Assembly (NCBI GenBank): GCA_021228405.1
Contig: JAJQRF010000001.1
Location: forward strand, 186,001 to 250,000
Length of the DNA: 64,000 nt
Direction of reading: 5' to 3'
Origin: Pyrinomonadaceae bacterium
GTDB taxonomy: Bacteria; Acidobacteriota; Blastocatellia; Pyrinomonadales; Pyrinomonadaceae
Part shown: positions 1-7,095 of the stretch, in pieces
How positions within the stretch are numbered: position 1 is the stretch's first letter
Layout of the letters: each line of letters starts with the position of its first letter
Made by a program: the position numbers and the translations under genes
Notes under the pieces: model-generated
What the model saw: the letters and a program-made list of their open reading frames with translations, nothing else
The model's database searches: none
Told to the model about the DNA's origin: nothing

Positions 1-1
1 A

Positions 2-913
2 ACTGCGGCTTACCGCGTCACCGATTACAGGCGTTTTGTTAATACGCTCGAAGCCGATTATCAATTCAACAATGCGGTCGCGGCACACGCGGGTTATCGT
101 TTTACGAGCCGCCGCGCTGAAATTACGGGCTACAATTTCAACAAATTAACCGCTGTTAATGCAACCAACCCCGCATTCATCACGGAAGAGGAAGACAATC
201 AAACGAACACTTTGATCGCCGGAATGAAGATCAAACCGATCAAAAACTGGGTCATCTTCTGGGATGTCGAACGCGGTTCGGCGGACAACGTTTTCACGCG
301 TGTCGAGAATTACAAATTTATCAATTTCCGCGTCCGCAGTCGTTTGACGTTCGATAAATTCGGCTTGAGCGTTTCGGCGATCTCGAAGGACAACACGAAC
401 CCGACCGTCTCGGACGAAATTCCGCCGCGGCAGTTCGGTGCGGACATCAACAACCGCATTTACACGGGCAGTTTCGACTGGAATCCGATTTCGGAATTAT
501 CGTTCAGCACGGGCTACACCTATCAGCACCTGACGAGCGAAACGGCGATTCTTTACCCGTTGGGAACGGTCAGATTGCTCGGCATCAGCAAATTCTTCGT
601 GCGCGATCATTACGCGTTCGTCGATGTCGCGGCGCGTCCCGTCAATCGCCTTGCGATCTTTGCGAGCTACCGCATCAGCAAGGACAACGGGCAGAACGAA
701 TTTTCCTCCCTTCCGCAGAACTTCTTTACCTCGTATCCGATCGATTTCCGTTCGCCCGAAGTCCGCGTTGCCTTCCGCATCACGCGCAACATCGACTGGA
801 ATTTCGGCTACCAGTATTACAATTACAAGGAAAAATTCCAGACGCTCCAAAACTACCGAGCGCATTTGCCATACACCTCATTGAAAATCTACTTCGGCGG
901 CGGAGAACGTTAA
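2..913 (+). CDS. Outer-membrane beta-barrel protein, 5'-truncated
   Basis: The frame is open from base 2, so the gene begins upstream of the window and only its last 303 codons are seen. The protein has no long hydrophobic helix. It is built of short alternating polar/aromatic stretches typical of transmembrane beta-strands and turns, and it ends in an aromatic-rich strand (TSLKIYFGG). This supports an integral outer-membrane barrel. The nearby multihaem cytochromes make an MtrB/PioB-like porin sheath for electron transfer possible, but I see no diagnostic motif, and a TonB-type or porin barrel is equally possible. The transcript ends at the strong terminator at 937-981. Confidence 0.6.
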   Translation, partial: TAAYRVTDYRRFVNTLEADYQFNNAVAAHAGYRFTSRRAEITGYNFNKLTAVNATNPAFITEEEDNQTNTLIAGMKIKPIKNWVIFWDVERGSADNVFTRVENYKFINFRVRSRLTFDKFGLSVSAISKDNTNPTVSDEIPPRQFGADINNRIYTGSFDWNPISELSFSTGYTYQHLTSETAILYPLGTVRLLGISKFFVRDHYAFVDVAARPVNRLAIFASYRISKDNGQNEFSSLPQNFFTSYPIDFRSPEVRVAFRITRNIDWNFGYQYYNYKEKFQTLQNYRAHLPYTSLKIYFGGGER

Positions 914-936
914 GAACTTCTTCCCGAAGCACACCC

Positions 937-981
937 AAACCGAAGGGCTGAGAGTTTTCAATTCTCAGCCCTTCGGTTTTG
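937..981 (+). terminator. Rho-independent terminator of the barrel gene
   Basis: A perfect 16-bp stem (937-952 pairs with 964-979) with an 11-base loop is followed by a short T-run. It lies 24 bases after the stop codon at 911-913. Confidence 0.85.
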
Positions 982-990
982 TAACAAATG

Positions 991-1049
991 TCCAACAAAC
1001 TTCAGTTTGTTGCTTATTGTGGCGAAACAACAAACTGAAGTTTGTTGGA
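991..1049. repeat. Dispersed paired palindrome, copy 1
   Basis: A perfect 22-bp inverted repeat (991-1012 and 1028-1049, 15-base loop). Each arm is itself a near-palindrome around CAAACTTCAGTTTG. The same core recurs as inverted pairs at 50233-50314, 55859-55940 and 61431-61512, and a variant core (CAAACTAAAGTTTG) occurs at 1948-2003. All copies lie between genes, as expected for a REP/MITE-like non-autonomous element. Confidence 0.8.
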
Positions 1050-1087
1050 CACGCCTATCGATTTTAAAATCCGTAATTGGTAATTGG

Positions 1088-1744
1088 CTAACCCGTCACG
1101 GTCGCGCTGACGGTTTCGCTCCAAGGGCTCGCCGATTCGTCGCGCAAACGCCAGCGGAGCATATAATGCACCATTTTGCCGACATCTTCCGCGTCGAACT
1201 CCCAGGTGTAGGGCGATTTCGTGTCCAGACCGCGAAACAGACATTCGTGAAAATCGGTCGGCGCACTGCCGCCGATCTTTTGATAAATCTCGCAACCCAA
1301 CACACCGCGCGGCAGACGCTTCGATTCGGGCGCGGCTTCGTCGGCAAATTTGATCGTGTGAAAAAACCGCTGACTCGTATCGACCGTGCCCGTCGGACGC
1401 GTCGCCGTCGCGGGCAACGCCGACGAACCTTCAACCGGCACGCCCATCGCCGCGATATTTTCATCCGAAACATTGTTCAATTTCGCCTGTTTTACCAAAA
1501 ACCGTATCAACTCTTCGAGCGCGCCGCGCCCTGCCTCCTTCGCCTGCGTCTTGCTCCGCGCCTCCGCCTGCGCCGCCAAATGCGCCGTCAAACCGTCGGA
1601 AAATTCATCGGTCTTCACCCGCAGATCGTTCGCCTGATCCGCCGTCGCCCCGAAAGCCGTCGGCGAAGCATTCACGACGTTATACATCTGCTCGGCTTTA
1701 TCCGCTAACTCGCTGTCGGTTAATTTATCTAAAAAATCCGCCAT
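1088..1744 (-). CDS. Hypothetical protein with FN3-like C-terminus
   Basis: 218 residues, not recognised as a named family. The N-terminal 100 residues are alpha-helical, Ala/Glu/Lys-rich and free of signal peptide or membrane segment. The C-terminal part is beta-rich and ends in a segment (YMLRWRLRDESASPWSETV) resembling the last strands of a fibronectin type III or similar Ig-like sandwich. The start is the ATG at 1744, preceded by AGAGGAAAAAAAT on the minus strand. It stands alone: a repeat pair lies beyond its stop and a long repeat-rich gap lies upstream. Function unknown. Confidence 0.65.
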   Translation of the reverse strand: MADFLDKLTDSELADKAEQMYNVVNASPTAFGATADQANDLRVKTDEFSDGLTAHLAAQAEARSKTQAKEAGRGALEELIRFLVKQAKLNNVSDENIAAMGVPVEGSSALPATATRPTGTVDTSQRFFHTIKFADEAAPESKRLPRGVLGCEIYQKIGGSAPTDFHECLFRGLDTKSPYTWEFDAEDVGKMVHYMLRWRLRDESASPWSETVSATVTG

Positions 1745-1947
1745 ATTTTTTTCCTCTTTTAAATTTAAGATATGAAGAAAAATCTGGAAATGAGATTCAA
1801 AATTTTTCTTGCAATTTTATGACAGAAATCAACAAAAAATTTTGCGAATATTTTATAAATTAATTTCAAAGACTCTCAACCGTAATCAGACTTCAAAAAA
1901 GTGTTCAGAATTCAAAAGGCTTTCCTCGTTTGAATATCTTCAGCAAA

Positions 1948-2003
1948 ATTCAAACTAAAGTTTGAACTCTAAACGCGCTCAGAGTTCAAACTTTAGTTTG
2001 AAT
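1948..2003. repeat. Dispersed paired palindrome, variant copy 2
   Basis: Perfect 23-bp inverted repeat (1948-1970 and 1981-2003, 10-base loop). Each arm contains the palindromic core CAAACTAAAGTTTG, a two-base variant of the core at 991-1049. It lies in the gene-free stretch 1745-2482; apart from this element, the array at 2124-2349 and a terminator, I see only AT-rich sequence there. Confidence 0.75.
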
Positions 2004-2123
2004 CAACCAAAAGCTGATTTAAGATAAATCCTGCGCGGCGAAACTCGATTTCATTCCTTAAATTAAACTAAAACTCAATAAACATCGACATTTTAACCAA
2101 TCTGACATTTTGTCGCACTTTTT

Positions 2124-2349
2124 GCAGAAAACTTTTCTGCTGATGCAGAAATGATTTCTGCGACAGACAGAAACATTTCTGCGACCGCAAAAGTCTTCTC
2201 TGCAAATGCAGAAAACATTTCTGCAACTGACAGAAACATTTCTGCGACCGCAAAAAATAATTCTGCGACTGCAAAAACCATTTCTGCATCGGCAGAAAAC
2301 TTTTCGGCGACGCAGAAAACTTTTCTGCACCTGCAAAAAACATTTCTGC
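2124..2349. repeat. 21-bp-period array of 17-bp palindromes (array 1)
   Basis: Eleven units of 17 bp, of type GCAGAAAACTTTTCTGC (G-C-A-G-A-A-A, three variable bases, T-T-T-C-T-G-C), are separated by 4-bp spacers. Unit ends fall at 2140, 2161, 2182, 2203, 2224, 2245, 2266, 2287, 2308, 2328 and 2349: exact 21-bp spacing except one 20-bp step. Units 3-5 and 6-8 form a 63-bp higher-order repeat. Because 21 is a multiple of three and the unit lacks stops, several frames on both strands stay open, giving Ala/Ser/Glu-rich heptads. I treat this as structured DNA/RNA rather than a gene. It resembles array 2 at 58524-58770 in geometry but not in sequence. Confidence 0.9.
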
Positions 2350-2433
2350 GAACCGTTTCAATTCCTAATCACTAAAAAAACAACTGCCGAAGGTGCATTT
2401 CATTTATTTCGTAAGATCATTGAGAAAAAGATA

Positions 2434-2466
2434 AAAGGCTTTGACCGAAATCGAACGAAGCCTTTC
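2434..2466 (-). terminator. Terminator downstream of mazF-like gene
   Basis: AAAGGCTT (2434-2441) pairs with AAGCCTTT (2458-2465). Read on the minus strand the stem is followed by a T-rich tract. It lies just after the minus-strand stop at 2483. Confidence 0.7.
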
Positions 2467-2482
2467 TCATTGAGTTGAAAAA

Positions 2483-2797
2483 TTATAAACCGAGCCAAAA
2501 GCGCACTTTTTCTTCTACTTCAAGCATTTGTAAATCTGTTAATGTGCCGAGTTTGCGAATTAGTTTGGCGTGTGGAATCGTGACGAGGTTTTGTGCGTCG
2601 AAGCCGCCTTTTCGTAAAAAGCGGATGTTTGATTCGACCTCAAAACGTGATTGGCGCAACGCCGTCGTATGCGGAACGAGTGTCGCAAGGGCACGGTCTT
2701 CGTCGTTCGCAGGAATGCTCAAAACCAAACACGGACGCACTTTGGCAGCATATCCCAAATCGACCAGCCAAACTTCGCCGCGATCAGGATTCGCCAT
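2483..2797 (-). CDS. MazF/PemK-family endoribonuclease toxin
   Basis: 104 residues, the usual MazF size. It shows the family N-terminus (GEVWLVDLG), the RPCLVLSIP strand that carries the catalytic Arg region, and the C-terminal pattern with LGTLTDLQMLEVEEKVRFWLGL. Members are sequence-specific mRNA interferases held inactive by a co-encoded antitoxin. The start overlaps the upstream antitoxin gene by 14 bp, which indicates translational coupling. Its own terminator follows at 2434-2466. The family call is firm; target sequence and activity cannot be read from the DNA. Confidence 0.85.
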   Translation of the reverse strand: MANPDRGEVWLVDLGYAAKVRPCLVLSIPANDEDRALATLVPHTTALRQSRFEVESNIRFLRKGGFDAQNLVTIPHAKLIRKLGTLTDLQMLEVEEKVRFWLGL

Positions 2798-2981
2798 TTC
2801 CAGCCTCGCGCCGGTCGAGTTCTAAAAACAGTTCTTCGGCATTAAAAACCAATTCTTCATCCGACATTTCGGGCGTTTCGATGTCGAGCGATTCGCGCAA
2901 AAGTGCCGAAATCACTTTTCGCTTTTCGGCAATCGGCAATTGCACATATTGATTCAAAACGTCTTGAGCCGTTGTCATCAT
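2784..2981 (-). CDS. Antitoxin of the MazF-like toxin
   Basis: 65 residues, acidic and helical (MTTAQDVLNQYVQLPIAEKRKVISALLRE... style), without a recognisable AbrB or ribbon-helix-helix signature. It lies directly upstream of and overlaps the MazF-like toxin, the standard antitoxin-first order. Two start codons are adjacent (ATGATG at 2976-2981 on the minus strand); either would serve. The role is inferred from position, size and charge, as the sequence itself is not one I can assign to a named antitoxin family. Confidence 0.7.
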   Translation of the reverse strand: MMTTAQDVLNQYVQLPIAEKRKVISALLRESLDIETPEMSDEELVFNAEELFLELDRREAGNGES

Positions 2982-3067
2982 AAAAATTACCTCACCGATA
3001 TTTTAGCCCAACTCCGAAATTTACCAAAGAAAAACTATAAATGTATTCTTGCCCTTGTTTTTTGAAC

Positions 3068-3193
3068 TTATCTTGCAAAAATCATATTCCAAAACCAAAT
3101 TGCCAAAATACAGATCAACCCGACCGCCGGAAAAAACAGGCTGAATATTAATATCCAATTGACTTCCGATTTAAAGGTGAATTTATTTTTCAT
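3068..3193 (-). CDS. Small single-span membrane peptide
   Basis: An ATG-started frame of 41 codons, with a charged N-terminus of about 10 residues and then a hydrophobic helix (WILIFSLFFPAVGLICILAI) followed by WFW and a terminal Arg. A GGAT element lies about 7 bases before the ATG. It sits between the antitoxin gene and the terminator at 3294-3328. Its composition is that of an inner-membrane peptide; no function can be given. It could be chance, but a clean membrane segment with a charged flank argues for a real small gene. Confidence 0.4.
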   Translation of the reverse strand: MKNKFTFKSEVNWILIFSLFFPAVGLICILAIWFWNMIFAR

Positions 3194-3293
3194 AAGCTTA
3201 TCCGAAATCGATTTAAAGACGTGTTTACTCTGCCGATTTTAACATAAAAGACATTGCGGACAAATCAAAAATTTTCCAACAATCAAGAATATC

Positions 3294-3328
3294 AAAAAGG
3301 CTTCGTTCATATTTGAGCGAAGCCTTTT
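3294..3328 (-). terminator. Terminator of the cytochrome operon
   Basis: AAAAGGCTTCG (3295-3305) pairs perfectly with CGAAGCCTTTT (3318-3328), 12-base loop, with T-runs on both strands, so it can act bidirectionally. It lies 20 bases beyond the stop of the octahaem cytochrome gene on the minus strand. Confidence 0.85.
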
Positions 3329-3347
3329 GTTTTAATGCGGATTCGAT

Positions 3348-4967
3348 TTAATTCGTTTTGAATTTCGTTTCTTTGTGACATTCCGAGCATTGGAAACGTG
3401 AAATGTCGCCTAAGTTTAGCGGGTGTTTGAAGGCTTGGTTGCCTTTGTGACACGAAGCGCATTGCCACGCGCCTTTGTCGCCTAAGTTTAGCGGGTGACT
3501 GAAATTTCCGTCCGTCGAAGTGATCGTTTTTCCGCCGAACGTCTGATCGAGCGTCGTGTGGCAGACGTTGCATTCGTTGCGGATAACTTGCCCGTCCTTG
3601 CTGAAATGCTGTCCGTCGTGACAGCGGAAACAGCCCTGCACGGTCAGATGCCCGATGTTGTTCGGATGCGCGCGCCAATCGGTTTTCATTTCGGGGAAGA
3701 AATATGTTTGATAAATGCGCTGTGTTTCGGTCACGGCGAAATCGACCGATGCCTTTTTCGCGGCGTAAACGTCGGGATAAGCGGTTTTGTAATATTCGTC
3801 GATTCCCTTTGCGATCGCCGCGACCGCTTCCGCGTTCGTCGCATAATTTCCCGATAAAACTTCGACCGCCTTCGATTTGATGAACGGAAGCGACAGATCG
3901 AGCCGACCCGCTTCGAGCGATTTATCGACGGCTTCGTTCGGCGAAAGATAGACGTGCGTCGGGCGGTTGTGACAATCGATGCAGTCCATCTTGCGTTGCG
4001 CCGCTTTTTCGATCTCACCTTGCGGCATCTTCGTTTCGCGGTCGTAATATTCGACGACTTTGCCGTTCATATCCTTCATCCGAATATAGGCGATGTCCTG
4101 ACGGCGTTCGTCGGACGAAACGAAGGTAATTTCATTGCCGAGATTCATATGCCAATGAATGCCCGCGACGGGTCCCGTTTCGGGATTTCCCCCGCCGACC
4201 TTGATGAGCAGACGCGTTTGATTGAGCGTGTTTTTCTCGTCGTAGCCGTAATGATTGAAAACTTTGATCTGGTCGCCGTGAAATTTTTCCGTCCAATGAC
4301 ATTTCCCGCACGTTTCCGAAGCCGCCCGCATATTGTGAACGGGCGTTTTGATCGGTCGGTCGTAGCTGTCCGTGATGACGCGGTAAAGCTGCCGCACGCC
4401 GCCCATTTTGGCGCGGACGTAACTTTCCGCACCGCTTCCGACGTGACATTCGACGCAACGCACACGCGCGTGCGGCGAAACGTTATACGCCGTAAATTCG
4501 GGATTCATCACGGTGTGACAGGTTTGCCCGCAAAACGTGACCGATTCGGAAAATTCATAAGCGCGAAAACTGCCGAACGCGCTCATAAAAATAAAGATCA
4601 CGGTCGCCGTCAGAAAGACGAAAAAGATTCGGCGGCGGCGCGGACCGTTCAGATCGAGGATCGGGTAAGCCAGAATTTCTTCGGGACTCATCTTGCGCCG
4701 TTTCCGCCGTTCCCAGATGCCGCCGAGCAAAATAATTGCTATTCCGAACAGCATCACGCCCGGAAGCATTATGTAAATGAGAATTCCGAGATAAGGTTTT
4801 TCGTCGTCGCTCGTCAGTTCGAGCAGGAACAGCAAAACGATGCTGACCAGGCTCGTAACGGCGAGCGCGGCTCCGACGAGGCTGATATAATTCCGAAAAA
4901 CGCTCGGCATTTTCGGCTTTTCGCCGGTTTCTTCGCGCGAAACAACGATTTCTTCTTTGTCACTCAT
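3348..4967 (-). CDS. NapC/NirT-type membrane multihaem cytochrome c (8 haem motifs)
   Basis: 539 residues. Three hydrophobic segments (about 25-50, 60-85 and 112-132) precede a periplasmic domain. Haem sites in order: a CX3CH motif (CGQTCH, followed by TVMNPE), then CVECH, CGKCH, CIDCH, CFRCH, CNVCH, CASCH and CSECH. The first half resembles NapC/NirT/CymA quinol-dehydrogenase cytochromes, which pass electrons from the quinol pool to periplasmic acceptors; the last haems sit in a repeated HPLNLGD...C-C-H module. Last gene of a minus-strand run of cytochrome genes, so quinol oxidation coupled to the downstream haem proteins is the likely role. The substrate is not evident. Confidence 0.8.
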   Translation of the reverse strand: MSDKEEIVVSREETGEKPKMPSVFRNYISLVGAALAVTSLVSIVLLFLLELTSDDEKPYLGILIYIMLPGVMLFGIAIILLGGIWERRKRRKMSPEEILAYPILDLNGPRRRRIFFVFLTATVIFIFMSAFGSFRAYEFSESVTFCGQTCHTVMNPEFTAYNVSPHARVRCVECHVGSGAESYVRAKMGGVRQLYRVITDSYDRPIKTPVHNMRAASETCGKCHWTEKFHGDQIKVFNHYGYDEKNTLNQTRLLIKVGGGNPETGPVAGIHWHMNLGNEITFVSSDERRQDIAYIRMKDMNGKVVEYYDRETKMPQGEIEKAAQRKMDCIDCHNRPTHVYLSPNEAVDKSLEAGRLDLSLPFIKSKAVEVLSGNYATNAEAVAAIAKGIDEYYKTAYPDVYAAKKASVDFAVTETQRIYQTYFFPEMKTDWRAHPNNIGHLTVQGCFRCHDGQHFSKDGQVIRNECNVCHTTLDQTFGGKTITSTDGNFSHPLNLGDKGAWQCASCHKGNQAFKHPLNLGDISRFQCSECHKETKFKTN

Positions 4968-5006
4968 AATCTTGCGGATTCATCGAACGGTGTGACGATC
5001 TTTGGG

Positions 5007-5043
5007 AAAAATACGGCAGGCAAAAATTCGTCTGCCGTATTTT
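5007..5043 (-). terminator. Terminator/attenuator between two cytochrome genes
   Basis: AAAATACGGCAG (5007-5018) pairs with CTGCCGTATTTT (5032-5043). On the minus strand the stem ends in TTTT, 16 bases after the dihaem cytochrome stop at 5059. Partial read-through would set a lower level for the octahaem gene. Confidence 0.75.
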
Positions 5044-5058
5044 CAAAATCTGATCGGA

Positions 5059-5661
5059 TTACTGTTTCAAAGATTTCATATACGCAACCAAAGCTGACGC
5101 TTTTTCGTTCGTCATTCCCTTTGAAGTATATTCGGGCATATTCGGCGGTTTTTCGCCTTTTTTGCCGGTCATCACGACATTTACGAGCACGTCGTCCGCT
5201 TTCGTCGCGTCGAACGATTTGTTTGCCGTCGCGCCGTGACATCCGATGCAGGTTTTTTTGTAAAAAGCGGCAGTTTCGTCGTCAAGCGCGGCGGGAATCG
5301 TCGCGGCAGTTGCCGTCGAAGCCGAAGGCGGCGTTGCCGTCCGCAAACTCTGCATATATTCGGCAAGGGCTTTCGCCTGCGCTTCCGTCATTCCCTTTGC
5401 TTCATAACCAGGCATATTCGGCGGTTTCGCGGCGGTTTTTCCCTTCAAAATAATCTGAACGTGTTCCGCTTCCGTTTTCGCCGGATCGTAATTCTTCGCG
5501 GCGGCGGCACCGTGACAGGCGATACATTTCGACTTGTATTCGGCGGCAACGTCGCCGTCGGCACTGACGGTCATCACGACTTTGTTCTGAAAACTCAAAA
5601 TTGTCACGACGGCGACCGCAAAAACTGCTAAAACTGAAAGTTTGATTTGTTTGGTGTTCAT
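5059..5661 (-). CDS. Dihaem cytochrome c, two class I domains
   Basis: 200 residues: a signal peptide/anchor (about 7-25) and two tandem cytochrome c domains. Each has a CXXCH (CIACHG, then CIGCHG) and a distal Met in a PPNMP loop (PPNMPGY, PPNMPEY), giving His/Met-ligated haems. A Ser/Thr/Ala-rich linker joins the domains. This is a soluble or membrane-tethered periplasmic electron shuttle. It lies between the 15-haem and 8-haem genes on the same strand, with a hairpin in the leader at 5679-5698 and CAGGAG 8 bases before the ATG. Confidence 0.85.
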   Translation of the reverse strand: MNTKQIKLSVLAVFAVAVVTILSFQNKVVMTVSADGDVAAEYKSKCIACHGAAAAKNYDPAKTEAEHVQIILKGKTAAKPPNMPGYEAKGMTEAQAKALAEYMQSLRTATPPSASTATAATIPAALDDETAAFYKKTCIGCHGATANKSFDATKADDVLVNVVMTGKKGEKPPNMPEYTSKGMTNEKASALVAYMKSLKQ

Positions 5662-5678
5662 TTTCTTTACTCCTGCTC

Positions 5679-5698
5679 AAGCTCTTCTCGAAGAGCTT
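5679..5698 (-). promoter_or_regulatory. Leader hairpin upstream of the dihaem cytochrome
   Basis: AAGCTCTTC and GAAGAGCTT form a perfect 9-bp stem with a 2-base loop. It stands just before the Shine-Dalgarno sequence of the gene starting at 5661, in the gap after the 15-haem gene. It has no T-tract, so a role in mRNA processing or stability is more likely than termination. Confidence 0.5.
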
Positions 5699-5770
5699 CT
5701 CTGCTTAATTCATAAAAATCCGGGGAAAGATTGCCGTAAATCAGAATTTGCAGACGCAAACTCCGAAAAT

Positions 5771-7084
5771 CTATTTATTATTAAAATTGCTGTTCGTATG
5801 ACATTTCTTACAATCTGCAAAACTTTCGCCGAAAGCCATTTCGTTGTTATGACAGTTCGCACAACTGAATCCCGCTTTTGTTTGCTTGTGCATTGCCACG
5901 GTCGGCGCGCTCATTTGTCCGCGTGTCGATGTGTGACAAGCATCGCAATCTAAAAACGTGTGTTTTGAATGGCTGAAATTACCGCCGATAAACTGCGGCG
6001 AAGGTTTTATATCGTTCCTGCCGCCAACCTGATGGCAAGTAAAACATTTCCCGCTCGTAAATCCGCCGCCGTTGTCTTTCATCGGCTGATGGCATTGGAA
6101 ACAAGTGTTATGTGCGTTTTGCCCGTTCGGAACGGTAAAACTAATGCCTTTGCCGCCCGCTTTATGGCAGGTCGCACAATCCTTTTTGCGGTGGTCGGCG
6201 TGGCTGAATCTGATTCCGAAACTGACCGTGTTCGCTACTTCCTGATGACATTTGCGGCAATCCGAAAAAGCGTTTGCGCCGAAGGCTTTCTGCCCGTTGT
6301 GGCAAGCCGCGCAACCGTTCGCATTGCCCGAGTGCATCGAAACATCGATCGCCGCCATATTGTTTCCGCCCGCCGGACTGTGACAGCTTTGGCAATTCTG
6401 ACTGCTGTGGCGCGAATGGCTGAAATTAAAACCGACATTCACGGTTTCCGCCGAAATGCGGTTCGGTTTGCCTTGCTGATGGCACGTCGAACACGAACCG
6501 AGATTTTTCTCGCCGATCTTTTTGTCGGACGTGTGACATTGAACACAGGTCACGTGCGCGTTCACGCCCGAAGGAATCGTCATACTCGCGCCTTGCGTCT
6601 GATGACACGTCGTGCAGTTCGTTTCCTTGAAATGCGCCGTATGATTGAATTCCATTCTGAAGGTTTTCAGCGAAGGAAACGCTTTCATCTCGCCCGTTTC
6701 GGCGTTCGTGTGGCAGATCGTGCAAATATCGTGCGTTTTTTCCTTGAATTGCTGAACGTGACAACCCGCACAAGTCTGATGCGAAGCAAATTTCGGTTTC
6801 GGCGACTCTTCATTCGGTTGGTGACACAGCAAACACGGAACGGTCGCGTGCCGTCCTTCGTTGTGTTTGAATGTTTTGAAATCGAGATTCGACATATCAC
6901 CAAAATATTGTTCGGGTTCAAGCGGCTTAAACGCGCTTTCGGGTTCGTTGATTTCCCGGACATTTTTCGTGCAGGAAATCAAAAAATAGACGGAGAAGAT
7001 AAAAACACCGAGCAAAACAATCAATTCACGCAAATGCTTTGAGCTTAAGGTAATTTTTTTGTTTTGCTGTCCGTGCGTTTTCAT
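5771..7084 (-). CDS. Fifteen-haem cytochrome c, predicted lipoprotein
   Basis: 437 residues from the ATG at 7084, chosen over an upstream in-frame start at 7174 because it has AAAGG 5 bases before it and does not overlap the preceding gene. A hydrophobic N-terminal segment ends in LISC, an acceptable lipobox. Fifteen CXXCH motifs follow (CLLCH to CKKCH), with recurring FSH/FNH-x-x-H patterns that supply distal His ligands. The haem triplets repeat in the manner of cytochrome c7-like domains. It is likely an envelope-anchored electron conduit between the 9-haem protein and inner-membrane partners. The terminal acceptor is unknown. Confidence 0.8.
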   Translation of the reverse strand: MKTHGQQNKKITLSSKHLRELIVLLGVFIFSVYFLISCTKNVREINEPESAFKPLEPEQYFGDMSNLDFKTFKHNEGRHATVPCLLCHQPNEESPKPKFASHQTCAGCHVQQFKEKTHDICTICHTNAETGEMKAFPSLKTFRMEFNHTAHFKETNCTTCHQTQGASMTIPSGVNAHVTCVQCHTSDKKIGEKNLGSCSTCHQQGKPNRISAETVNVGFNFSHSRHSSQNCQSCHSPAGGNNMAAIDVSMHSGNANGCAACHNGQKAFGANAFSDCRKCHQEVANTVSFGIRFSHADHRKKDCATCHKAGGKGISFTVPNGQNAHNTCFQCHQPMKDNGGGFTSGKCFTCHQVGGRNDIKPSPQFIGGNFSHSKHTFLDCDACHTSTRGQMSAPTVAMHKQTKAGFSCANCHNNEMAFGESFADCKKCHTNSNFNNK

Positions 7085-7095
7085 CTGCCTTTCGT

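Noticed and set aside
1-913. Assignment of the barrel to MtrB
   Set aside because: Only the 3' part is visible and no CXXC or family-specific motif is present; kept as a generic outer-membrane barrel.
2151-2375. Open frame of 74 codons (and three longer frames on the other strand) through array 1
   Set aside because: Openness follows from a 21-bp unit without stop codons; several frames are open at once, the one-base slip at unit 10 breaks the heptad, and no frame has a ribosome-binding site.
3954-5453. 499-codon plus-strand frame opposite the cytochrome genes
   Set aside because: Antisense shadow of two genes with clear haem motifs; its composition (Arg/Phe/His-rich) is typical of an antisense frame.
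5969-7042. 357-codon plus-strand frame
   Set aside because: Antisense to the 15-haem cytochrome; no family features.
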